From contig NC_061804.1 in NCBI RefSeq assembly GCF_021462225.1, positions 40,115,975 through 40,179,974 on the forward strand: a DNA stretch of 64,000 nt, read 5' to 3'. The position numbers and the translations under genes were made by a program. The notes below the pieces were generated by a model that was not told the DNA's origin, made no database searches, and worked only from the letters and a program-made list of their open reading frames with translations. Shown here piece after piece: positions 55,851-64,000 of the stretch. Source of the stretch: Girardinichthys multiradiatus. Its lineage: Eukaryota > Chordata > Actinopteri > Cyprinodontiformes > Goodeidae. Every line of letters starts with the position of its first letter. The first letter of the stretch is position 1.

Positions 55851-56870
55851 GATGTCAGTCACCTTCATAAAATAGGTTCATCATGTAGCCGAACCAGTCC
55901 CCTTTAAACTGGTTCTGGCCTATCCTAAATCACCAGTTGAGCCAGCCATGTCCAACACAATGGGACGTGAATGAAGCTGGGGCCCTGGAATTGAAGGAGG
56001 TGTGGAACTGAACTCAGCAATGTACATATGGAGGACATTTGGAAATCACACAGGGACAGTTAGAGGTTGCTTGGGTCCCTGATTCAAGTGTTTTGTCGCT
56101 TTGCAATTGGGGATTATAGCATTATTGTTTAATGCCTTGGCAGATGAAGACTGAGAAGGAGAGGATTTTTATTGTTGACCAGTAAGTTAAAACGTTTTAA
56201 CTAGCTGCTAGTTTGCCCGCTACTCCATTAACTTCCAGTTATGTATGCAATTGTACATTTTGATGATGCACAGGGTAAATGTCATAACCAAAGGCTATGT
56301 CATATGCAGAAGGACTCCTACAATGGAAATCAGCACCTTTATTTGACCAGATTGAGATGAGGTGAAAAACACATTTGGGAAAGTTTTAGCACCATTTGCC
56401 TATCTGCCATTTCCACCTGGCACATTGCCCTCTAAAACCTCTGTGGAACATATATGCTTCAACTTATTCAGTCCACATTTGCTGTAGTTATAGTGACGAT
56501 GTGGATGAATGCAACCTGGGGGTTCTCCTAGGAATTCCAAAGGTTTTCCATAGTGTTTTGCAATGTTCATTTAAAAATAACTTTTGGCGGGGCTCAAAAA
56601 TGTTTATTAACTCTTTGTTTAATCACAAATAAATCAGACATAGTAACAGTTACAATAGTGGTTCCACTGGCAAAATATTCTTTTATGTCTTACCTTTACA
56701 CAGTTACCAACAGTTTGCATGTAGGCCTTATAACTATGGAGCTATAATGGATTTATTTAAGGTATGTAATTTCAGGAGAAAATTGACAGGTTAATGTGAC
56801 AATGTCACACATTAATGTTAATAGAGGAATTACAGTCTTTTAAAGTTCATATAAATTGGTGTTTTCTGTA
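55851..56870. other. Non-coding; no gene seen
   Basis: No recognisable gene; may include further old L2 3' sequence at its start. Confidence 0.4.
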
Positions 56871-56874
56871 TTTT

Positions 56875-57245
56875 GTTACAATCTCCATGCCATGATCTGC
56901 ATGGGTTAGGCTTTTTAGTCTCAGTTCCTTGTCTGTTTTTTCTCCTTCAGTCACTGTTATTTCAGTTAATTCATATCAGACCAGGTTTATGTATTTAGAT
57001 AATTATGTTCTTTAGCTCCTTGTTTACTACTTACATTCCTGTATATTGAGTTATGTTTTATTCCCTACTTATCTGTGTTAATTAGCCTCCCTCCATCAGT
57101 TGCTCTGCATTCCTTGTTACCAGTTGCCTCATATTCCTCCTGATTAGGTCTCTCGGTTCATTGGCCCATTTTCCTGCCTCAGTATTTATACTAGCTGGTT
57201 TCATTTTCTCACTGCTGGATCATACTGTACTAGCTGGTGTAGTCT
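56875..57245 (+). mobile_element. LTR-like dispersed repeat
   Basis: In plus sense it follows the layout of the minus-oriented repeat at 23,555-24,030 (CTCATATTCCTCCTGATTAG, TCTCGGTTCATTGGCCCATT, AGTATTTATAC). No protein. LTR character is inferred. Confidence 0.4.
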
Positions 57246-57617
57246 ACGTGATACGCTGGTTTACGGCATATACCCACCAGAAAAGCTTGGGAGTTTTCAT
57301 ATAGCCATTTAAATTGCCCCATGATATGTCACAACCTGTCTGTATGCACTGCATTTTTAATACTTTCATTGATAAGGACCAGCACAAACTCTTCACTGAG
57401 CTGTCATCTGCTGCTGTACGTTCTTCTTTCCTCCTGTTCCATCTGAGACTCACAGCCATTGGCTGAGCTCAGTTCCACAGCTCACTGCTCTGTGATTGGT
57501 TTGTTATTCAGCTGCTCCTTTGTGATTGGATGTGGATGTAGGTAAGAACTGGTTAGACAGAGTCGAGTAGAGTGATGGTCAAGCTAACATAAGCATTTAT
57601 TTCTGTCTTAGGGAAGT

Positions 57618-58510
57618 CAGCCTATGGAGTCCAATCCTGACTGGGTACCTTCTTTACATCTTGGACATACAGAAATTAAAGCGACAACTCCTGAGCGATT
57701 TGACCGCAGGATAAAGAGACAAAGAGTTACCAGAGGGAAGCACCTGCAGCCTCACAGTATGTAACTGGTCAGATAGCAGACATGAATGTTGAGGTGGATG
57801 GATCTGAACAAAGGTCAGAGATGGATGAAAATGCAAAAGATGACAATGAACAACAAAAATGGAGATTGTGTAGCCAAAGATGTGCAGAAATTAACCACCT
57901 GCTGGAGGAGAGCAGAAAACTGAAGGAAAAGCTGTCAAGAAAGGAGATGGATGAGTAATTCCTAAAAGATGATATGATGGTCAAGTATTACACGGGCTTC
58001 TATGTTTGGCTGTTGTGATGGGTCTGCTGTCTCAGATCTATCCCTGTTTATGACAGACTGGTTGAAAACTTTTCACCCTTCCAGATGCTCCTCCTGACTC
58101 TAATGCGCCTGAGAATGAATCTTCCCATCTAACATATTGCACACCTGTTCTGCATGTTCTTTATCCACCACATTCACAAATACCATAGATGTCATGTTTA
58201 CACATTTCAGCCCTTTGGTGCACTGGCCAGAGAGACATTGCTTGCAAGGCAGCATGCCACATCACTTTGTGGAGGCTTTCGGCAATCGAGTTGCTGTTAT
58301 TGTGGACTTAAATGAAGGATTGAGAGAGCATCACATTTGAAAGCTAGGGCCCAAACATTTTCACATTATAACACAAGCACACTCTAAAGTATCTGATTGG
58401 CATCATACCGCAGGGAGCCATCTCTTTTATTTCTAAAGGTTTGGGGGTATGTGCTAGTGACAAACGTGCGAACTGCGGGCTGAAGTCACCAATATCACCT
58501 GACTATTCTG
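57618..58510 (+). pseudogene. ISL2EU/Harbinger-like transposase, degenerate
   Basis: After a linker (LGHTEIKATPERFDRRIKRQ) comes a charged coiled-coil-like stretch (INHLLEESRKLKEKLSRKEM), then VKYYTGF, SPFQMLLLTLMRLRMNLPI (58,070-58,127) and, in another frame, DVMFTHFSPLVHWPERHCLQ, SMPHHFVEAFGNRVAVIVDL (58,190-58,310), where the D of VIVD is a catalytic position. A later piece resembles [12 protein letters not shown]. This order matches THAP-linker-DDE_4 proteins of ISL2EU elements. The THAP domain itself and the C-terminal catalytic part are missing, and stops occur at 57,958 and 58,129. Confidence 0.6.
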
Positions 58511-58689
58511 CACCTCTAATTTAATTAATCTGAGTATGCCTTCTTGATGACCACACAGTATGTCAAAGAACAGATTTCATTTGTCCTGGGTTTTATTCTC
58601 CTTTATTATACAGCCTGGTTGTTTTTCCTGACTGGTTATACTTTTTTATGGTTTTAGTGATATATGAACCCAGATGCTTCATTGTCTTT

Positions 58690-58745
58690 TGCTTTGTAGC
58701 TGACACACCCAAATTTCCCCACAGTGGAACAATAAAGGATTTTCT
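58690..58745 (+). mobile_element. LINE 3' terminus
   Basis: TTTCCCCACAGTGGAACAATAAAGGATTTTCT is a common fish LINE end (CCCACTGTGG...AATAAAGGA). Only the tail is present. Confidence 0.5.
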
Positions 58746-59540
58746 ATGCTACTCTGTTCTGCATTAAGTACATTTAATCAATGCAAATGTAGTTGACATA
58801 TGCGCTACACGGAGTGCTAGGCATGCCTGTGATTAAGTGCTCTTTATTGCCTGCAAGTGAAAATGTATTTTGTTCAGACAAATAAAATTATCCACCTATG
58901 TTGGCACCTCACCCACATTTGACTGATGCTCCAGCAGTTGTATTTTGTGTTTTCTGCAGCTGCATTTTAAGGTATTCCTTTCTGATTACAAATGTTTCTA
59001 TGTTTTTTTGTACAGCTGTTTCACAAGGAGCTTTAGGGACACAAAAATATCTTAATTTCAGTTACATGTTTACTGATATAATTTTACTCATTAATTGTAT
59101 ATGTTGAATATAGCCAGTGAATGCTGTAGTTCATTTGGTAAAAGTTATACATAACAATAGCTTATAACTGGACTTTACTTGATTTAAATTTATTTTTTAT
59201 ATTTCATATTGATTTGCTGCCATGCCCTTTTTGTGCCTGCTGGGTTGCACCTACACAAACATTTGTTGCACACATTTTTTGGATGTTGAATAAGTGTAGT
59301 GTCGCGAATACAACTTTAAATTTTCATCATATCACATTGACGCATTGACATGGCCTCTGCCTTGTTAACTCTCGCTATTTTGCAGCAGCAACAGTATTGC
59401 TTTTCTTCCTCAATATGTGTTTCTGTCCTCAATATGTGCTCATCAAGTCCTCATCAAGTGCACATTTCTAGGCTTCTTATTTCCTCCCGTTGCCATGGTG
59501 AATTGTGTTATCTGCCTCCCATTGATGAGGACTTCTTATT
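58746..59540. other. Non-coding; no gene seen
   Basis: AT-rich, with no recognisable feature. Confidence 0.4.
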
Positions 59541-59544
59541 TACT

Positions 59545-59703
59545 CTCGCTAGTGCTTAACTCCGGGCGACTTTGACTCAAAGTTGAGTAACCCAAGTGTT
59601 ACTCTGTGTTCGGAAACCAAAAACCATGATGGTGTGGAGTATGTCTACTCAGGGTATGTGCTTTCTACTCAGAGCTTGTTAACCCTGCTTCCTGAAACGG
59701 GCC
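59545..59703. mobile_element. Harbinger-type element end
   Basis: CTTGTTAACCCTGCTTCCTG then AAACGGGCCC at 59,676-59,703 resembles the conserved terminus of fish Harbinger/ISL2EU-type non-autonomous elements. The preceding CTCAAAGTTGAGTAAC-type palindromic phrases fit. The partner end was not found. Confidence 0.35.
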
Positions 59704-60305
59704 CAGGTGTTTGGGTTTTGATTTTCTTTGGTGTGTATAGTGATTATTTCCTTGTTGATATGTTCCTATTCAGTTCATTTTTTAGGGTTTGTTATTTATT
59801 AGATGTTCTCTTATTTGTTCAGGCTTTTGTGTTTGCTTTAAGTTTATTCTCATGTCATGTTCTTTGTACATTTAAAATTATTTCGTATTCTTAGAGTTAA
59901 TGTGTATCTCTGATCTGCTCCATTCATGGTATAGGTCTTCCACTCTTGTCCATAGTCATGATGCAATCAATTAGATTCTGTTCACCTGTGCCACCGCTTT
60001 TCTCTCCAGTGCCTGCACCTGTTAAGCTCTGTATTGGTGAATGTTCCTGTTCGGATAATACTGCTTCTGTCACAGATTCCATGCCTGTCTTCAAGCTAGT
60101 TTTCATGCATGCTTTTGTAAGCTGTAAGCTGTAGTCTGTCAGACAAATAAGTAAAGGATATATGATGAATTTCTTTTTAATTATGTTTTATTTCTAGATA
60201 CTTCTATTCCCTAACCTAAAGATTATTTAGTTATGGAGAGAGGAGTTGCTCTGTAATTGTGAAATGTTTTTGAGAAATCATTGTTTTATTTTTCCATGAA
60301 TATTA
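59704..60305. other. Non-coding; no gene seen
   Basis: No recognised repeat. The minus frame at 59,924-60,106 is not supported by any domain. Confidence 0.4.
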
Positions 60306-60309
60306 TATT

Positions 60310-60363
60310 GTATATATATATTGTGTGTGTGTGTGTATGTATGTATATATATATATATATATA
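60310..60363. repeat. TA/TG microsatellite at the Tc1 left edge
   Basis: TATATATA, (TG)n and (TA)n run to TA at 60,362-60,363, the target site of the adjoining transposon. Confidence 0.9.
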
Positions 60364-61611
60364 CAGGGGTTGGACAATGAAACTGAAACACCTGTCCTTT
60401 TAGTGTGGGAGGTTTCATGGCTAAATTGGACCAGCCTGGTAGCCAGTCTTCATTGATTGCACATTGCACCAGTAAGAGCAGAGTGTGAAGGTTCAATTAG
60501 CAGGGTAAGAGCACAGTTTTGCTCAAAATATTGAAATGCACACAACATTATGAGTTCAAAAGAGGACAAATTGTTGGTGCACGTCTTACTGGCTCATCTG
60601 TGACCAAGACAGCAAGTCTTTGTGATGTATCAAGAGCCATGGTATCCAGGGTAATGTCAGCATACCACCAAGAAGGACAAACCACATCCAACAGGATTAA
60701 CTGTGGACGCAAGAGGAAGCTGTCTGAAAGGGATGTTCGGGTGCTAACCCGGATTGTATCCAAAAAACATAAAACCACGGCTGCCCAAATCACGGCAGAA
60801 TTAAATGTGCACCTCAACTCTCCTGTTTCCACCAGAACTGTCCGTCGGGAGCTCCACAGGGTCAATATACACGGCCGGGCTACTATAGCCAAACCTTTGG
60901 TCACTCATGCCAATGCCAAACGTCGGTTTCAATGGTGCAAGGAGCGCAAATCTTGGGCTGTGGACAATGTGAAACATGTATTGTTCTCTGATGAGTCCAC
61001 CTTTACTGTTTTCCCCACATCCGGGAGAGTTACGGTGTGGAGAAGCCCCAAAGAAGCGTACCACCCAGACTGTTGCATGCCCAGAGTGAAGCATGGGGGT
61101 GGATCAGTGATGGTTTGGGCTGCCATATCATGGCATTCCCTTGGCTCAATACTTGTGCTAGATGTCACTGCCAAGGACTACCGAACCATTCTTGAGGACC
61201 ATGTGCATCCAATGGTTCAAACATTGTATCCTGAAGGCGGTGACGTGTATCAGGATGACAATGCACCAATACACACAGCAAGACTGGTGAAAGATTGGTT
61301 TGATGAACATGAAAGTGAAGTTGAACATCTCCCATGGCCTGCACAGTCACCAGATCTAAATATTATTGAGCCACTTTGGGGTGTTTTGGAGGAGCAAGTC
61401 AGGAAATGTTTTCCTCCACCATCACGTAGTGACCTGGCCACTATCCTGCAAGAAGAATGGCTTAAAATCCCTCTGACCACTGTGCAGGACTTGTATATGT
61501 CATTCCCAAGATGAATTGACACCGTATTGGCCGCAAAAGGAGGCCCTACACCATACTAATAAATTATTGTGGTCTAAAACCAGGTGTTTCCGTTTCATTG
61601 TCCAACCCCTG
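60364..61611 (+). mobile_element. Compact Tc1/mariner element, DD36E-like
   Basis: The 1,248-bp unit has 31-bp inverted repeats (60,364-60,394 and 61,581-61,611, one mismatch) starting CAGGGGTTGGACAATGAAAC. TA precedes the left end. On the right, CA stands where TA is expected, followed by TATATA, so the target duplication seems mutated. Short repeats plus 1.2-kb length and the transposase spacing point to the DD36E (Incomer) group rather than the long-repeat Tc1 at 50.8 kb. Confidence 0.85.
60519..61514 (+). CDS. DD36E-type Tc1/mariner transposase, one late stop
   Basis: A 331-residue frame with N-terminal helix-turn-helix (about 12-60: FKRGQIVGARLTGSSVTKTA, DVSRAMVSRVMSAYH), GRKRKL linker at 63-68, and catalytic D158 (FSDEST), D247 (YQDDNAP) and E284 (NIIEPLW). 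The 36-residue gap between the last two gives DD36E instead of DD34E. The frame ends at MSFPR with TGA; the next codons continue in frame as IDTVLAAKGGPTPY before TAA, so the last 16 or so residues have been cut off by a single TGA. A CGA-to-TGA transition is the likely cause. An earlier start than ATG 60,519 is not needed. Confidence 0.9.
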   Translation: MLKILKCTQHYEFKRGQIVGARLTGSSVTKTASLCDVSRAMVSRVMSAYHQEGQTTSNRINCGRKRKLSERDVRVLTRIVSKKHKTTAAQITAELNVHLNSPVSTRTVRRELHRVNIHGRATIAKPLVTHANAKRRFQWCKERKSWAVDNVKHVLFSDESTFTVFPTSGRVTVWRSPKEAYHPDCCMPRVKHGGGSVMVWAAISWHSLGSILVLDVTAKDYRTILEDHVHPMVQTLYPEGGDVYQDDNAPIHTARLVKDWFDEHESEVEHLPWPAQSPDLNIIEPLWGVLEEQVRKCFPPPSRSDLATILQEEWLKIPLTTVQDLYMSFPR

Positions 61612-61613
61612 CA

Positions 61614-62768
61614 TATATAAACAGTTCAGTTATCAATCCATCTAAAACGTACAAGAAATGTATTTTGTTGTCATTTATGGTCCTTAAAAAAATCTGTCAG
61701 CTAAAATCTGTCAGGAGTTTTATCAAATCAGGCACAAAATATTTAAATGGTATATTTCCATATTAAAGTCAAAGCAATATATTATTATTTTAGATGGGTA
61801 CTTTAGCATCTATTGTTCAAAAACTGATTGCAGTGATTGTTAATATTTCTATCATGAACTAGCAGTTCATTGTTTGACATTTCGTATTGGAAATACAAAT
61901 TTGGCCATTCACTCTGAAATGTTAGTGTTTAAACATTAACACCCCGATACAGATACTGCTCACATCATGTTGATGCTTAGTAATTATGATCAGACGCAGT
62001 ATTCTAGTTGAAAAGGAATTCTCAAATGATTCCTGTTTCATGTGGGAAAATAGTACCAAGGCGCTTGGCTGCACCCATTTAGAACCGGTTGACCTACAAA
62101 ACCAGCGAGATTGCTGATGTTCATTACAACTGCAGGAGTCTGGTCTGTCAAAAAGACACATGCTGATCTGAGAGTCTATGAGGCTTGACGCATGACATCG
62201 ACCTCACAAAAGAACAGGAGTGAGAATAAACACGCAACTGCCCAGTAACGAGCACTCTGCTCATTGGCTGCAGAAAAATGTTGCATTGGCTGTATTCTTT
62301 GTGCATATATACTTTATCCGCTCATAAGCACACACACTCGCACACCCACACACAAGCTTTTGTGAAACACACTCTGAGCCTTAGATGAGTACATGAGCAC
62401 ATGCACTTGTTCACAGCCTAATACATTCACATAATTAAACATCACAATCACACACTAAAAATCTGTTCTTGGGAACAAGGGCAGAACCACAGTTAAATAT
62501 CTTCTGAGAATTCAGCAGTTTCCCCCCTCCACTAAGATTAGCATTCAGCCCCCGAGTAAAAGCGCTGTCATTTTGTCTTAACAAGTCACTCACGATGCTT
62601 CATTATTAACGTCAACACTACTCTTTAGATGCTTTACAGAGTAGCACATTGCTTATGCTTTGATATGAGAACATATATTTATGTCTTAACTCCAGATTTG
62701 TAAAAGTTATAAGCACACAGTTCAAAAAATGAAATGAAAATGAAAAAGAAAAGTAAATTATTCTTGTA
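61614..62768. other. Non-coding; possible conserved elements
   Basis: No gene. A GC-richer unique stretch lies at 61,930-62,330 (CATTAACACCCCGATACAGA near 61,934 resembles the hairpin arm at 62,769). Confidence 0.4.
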
Positions 62769-62821
62769 ACACTAACACCCAGATACAGACTGGTTTTTAG
62801 TCTGTATCTGGGTGTTAGTGT
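62769..62821. repeat. Perfect 23-bp hairpin, 7-base loop
   Basis: ACACTAACACCCAGATACAG plus ACT (62,769-62,791) pairs without mismatch with 62,799-62,821; the loop is GGTTTTT. Not part of any recognised element. Confidence 0.9.
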
Positions 62822-62824
62822 CTG

Positions 62825-63620
62825 TAAAGAGTCAATTGGTCAGATGCTGGGCAGAGCATCTGCCACCATAAGCCAATGTTTGCCTATCCCTGGGGCCACC
62901 CCAAGTAATTTGTTCCATGGGGACACCTTTACCAGGAGAGCATACCGAACAAGTAGTTCCCCTCCCAAACAGATGGTGGCAGCAGTAATGCTCTCAACCA
63001 CAAACACAATTATAATAGAAGAAGTGGTTTTGGTTTATGTTCACAAGGTCATTAAAGGTAACAACTACAGAAGGACTTTGAGGAGCACGGTGCAATTTCT
63101 CCCTCATTTTCCTCTGCAATAAAAGAGGTCAGACTCCGAGGGAAGTTAAAAAGGCAACATTTGTTTACTTTAAAAAGTTTCCCAACCTAATTTAAAATAA
63201 AATGAAAATAAAATGGACAGTTTCTGTGAAAGATAATAAATAAGACAACATTTACTGACGTATTATGTGCATCGCATATAACTGCAATTGTGAAAAGGCT
63301 GTGTGTTATGTGTGTATGCTTGTTGGCTCATAAACAGCCTGTGAACTATCATAAGTGGAAGGGACCTCTTTTTCTTTTGCAAGAGAAACGAAGTCCTGTG
63401 CTCCTTTTATTAATTATTTTATTGAAGGTGTTTTCCATAAAAGCTGTAAACCGTTTAACGGTGTCACTGCTGTTTAGAAGAAAAAAATGTTGGTTTTATT
63501 ATTATAAGTTGATTTAAGGTGAATTATCCACATTTACTAACATGAAAGATGACTTGACAAAGTTAGTCATGTGTCTCTGCAAGACTGAGCAACCACCAGT
63601 GCTCAAACCACAAAAAGAAG
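62825..63620. other. Non-coding; no gene seen
   Basis: No recognisable gene. The frame at 62,844-63,122 has no domain resemblance. Confidence 0.4.
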
Positions 63621-63624
63621 GGCA

Positions 63625-63776
63625 TGCCGTGTGGCATAGAAGTAGAGTACGCTACCCATATACAGAGGCTTCGGTCCCTGGTTTGAGTCCACACCCCGGC
63701 GACCTGTGCTTTATGTCTTCTCCCTCTCATTATCCTACTTTTAAATATCAATAAAAATAAAGACCACTAGTACCAA
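63625..63776 (+). mobile_element. tRNA-derived SINE, second family
   Basis: Head TGCCGTGTGGCATAGAAGTA (A-box region), GGTTTGAGTCC (B box), then a short body and a tail AATATCAATAAAAATAAAG. It differs from the ACTG-tailed family. Complete or nearly so. Confidence 0.65.
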
Positions 63777-63792
63777 ATAAAGAAAACTGCAA

Positions 63793-64000
63793 GGTGCATG
63801 GTGGTGCAGTTGGTAGCACTGTTGCCTTGCAGCAAGAAGGTCCTGGGTTCGATTCCCAACCAGGGGTCTTTCTGCATGGAGTTTGCATGTTCTCCCCGTG
63901 CATGCGTGGGTTCTCACCGGGTACTCTGGCTTCCTCCTACAGTCCAAAGACATGCCTGTTAGGTTAATTGGTCACTCTAAATTGCCCTTAGGTGTATGAA
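63793..64000 (+). mobile_element. tRNA-derived SINE, cut by window edge
   Basis: GGTGCATGGTGGTGCAGTTG, then GGTTCGATTCC (B box) and the shared body through CACTCTAAATTGCCCTTAGG. Close to the 19.0-kb copy. The 3' part lies outside the window. Confidence 0.88.

Noticed and set aside
1..64000. CRISPR array, bacterial operon or rRNA/tRNA gene
   Set aside because: No regularly spaced identical repeats with unique spacers, no ribosome-binding-site-linked genes and no cloverleaf outside SINE heads. The DNA is eukaryotic.

Overview
The window looks like a gene-poor, repeat-rich stretch of a teleost fish chromosome. The evidence is the repeat content: tRNA-derived fish SINEs ending in ACTG repeats, Rex3 and Rex1/L2-type LINEs, several Tc1/mariner families, Ty3/gypsy elements of sushi-ichi type, and remnants of Kolobok-, ISL2EU- and DIRS-like elements. 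Base composition is AT-rich, with intergenic or intronic texture and no operon-like packing. A percomorph, perhaps a cyprinodontiform, is plausible, but the species cannot be fixed from sequence alone.

Region by region. 1-14,000 is mostly unique AT-rich DNA with a few SINEs, a solitary Tc1-type terminus and GC-richer islands that look like conserved non-coding elements (2.9-3.2 kb, 11.2-11.6 kb, 11.8 kb). At 13.9-14.9 kb a CpG-rich block sits beside a short minus-strand open frame encoding a signal-peptide-like start and ending at a perfect splice donor. This is the best candidate host-gene feature in the window, probably exon 1 of a secreted or membrane protein with a long first intron. 16.2-22.7 kb is a wrecked sushi-ichi-like Ty3/gypsy element (LTR, gag, RT, integrase, LTR) split by an L2-type LINE, which itself lies next to a SINE. 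26.7-29.9 kb is a minus-strand L2-type LINE interrupted by a 1.7-kb DNA transposon with TTAA target duplications, a THAP-domain remnant and a P2X7-like N-terminal frame (Kolobok-like). It is followed directly by a 5'-truncated Rex3.

32.7-36.2 kb holds a degenerate repeat region and two 5'-truncated Tc1 copies. 37.3-40.5 kb is a nearly full-length minus-strand LINE with endonuclease and reverse transcriptase, broken by two TAG stops and a frameshift. 41.0-41.6 kb is a ~290-bp tandem repeat. 45.0-45.8 kb is an integrase-core pseudogene. 47.15-47.89 kb and 49.68-50.27 kb are two solo LTRs with perfect 5-bp target duplications, the second sitting inside a DIRS-like remnant. 50.8-52.4 kb is a Tc1 element with an uninterrupted 334-aa transposase and long inverted repeats. 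57.6-58.5 kb is an ISL2EU/Harbinger-like pseudogene. 60.36-61.61 kb is a second, compact Tc1/mariner element with a DD36E-type spacing and a single late stop. The right edge carries a perfect 23-bp hairpin and two more SINEs.

Apart from the candidate exon, all recognisable coding capacity belongs to mobile elements. The genes do not form a pathway; they record nested insertions. The items most worth follow-up are the Kolobok-like element with two convergent frames, the intact Tc1 transposase, the DD36E element, the putative exon 1 with its CpG island, and the isolated 23-bp hairpin.
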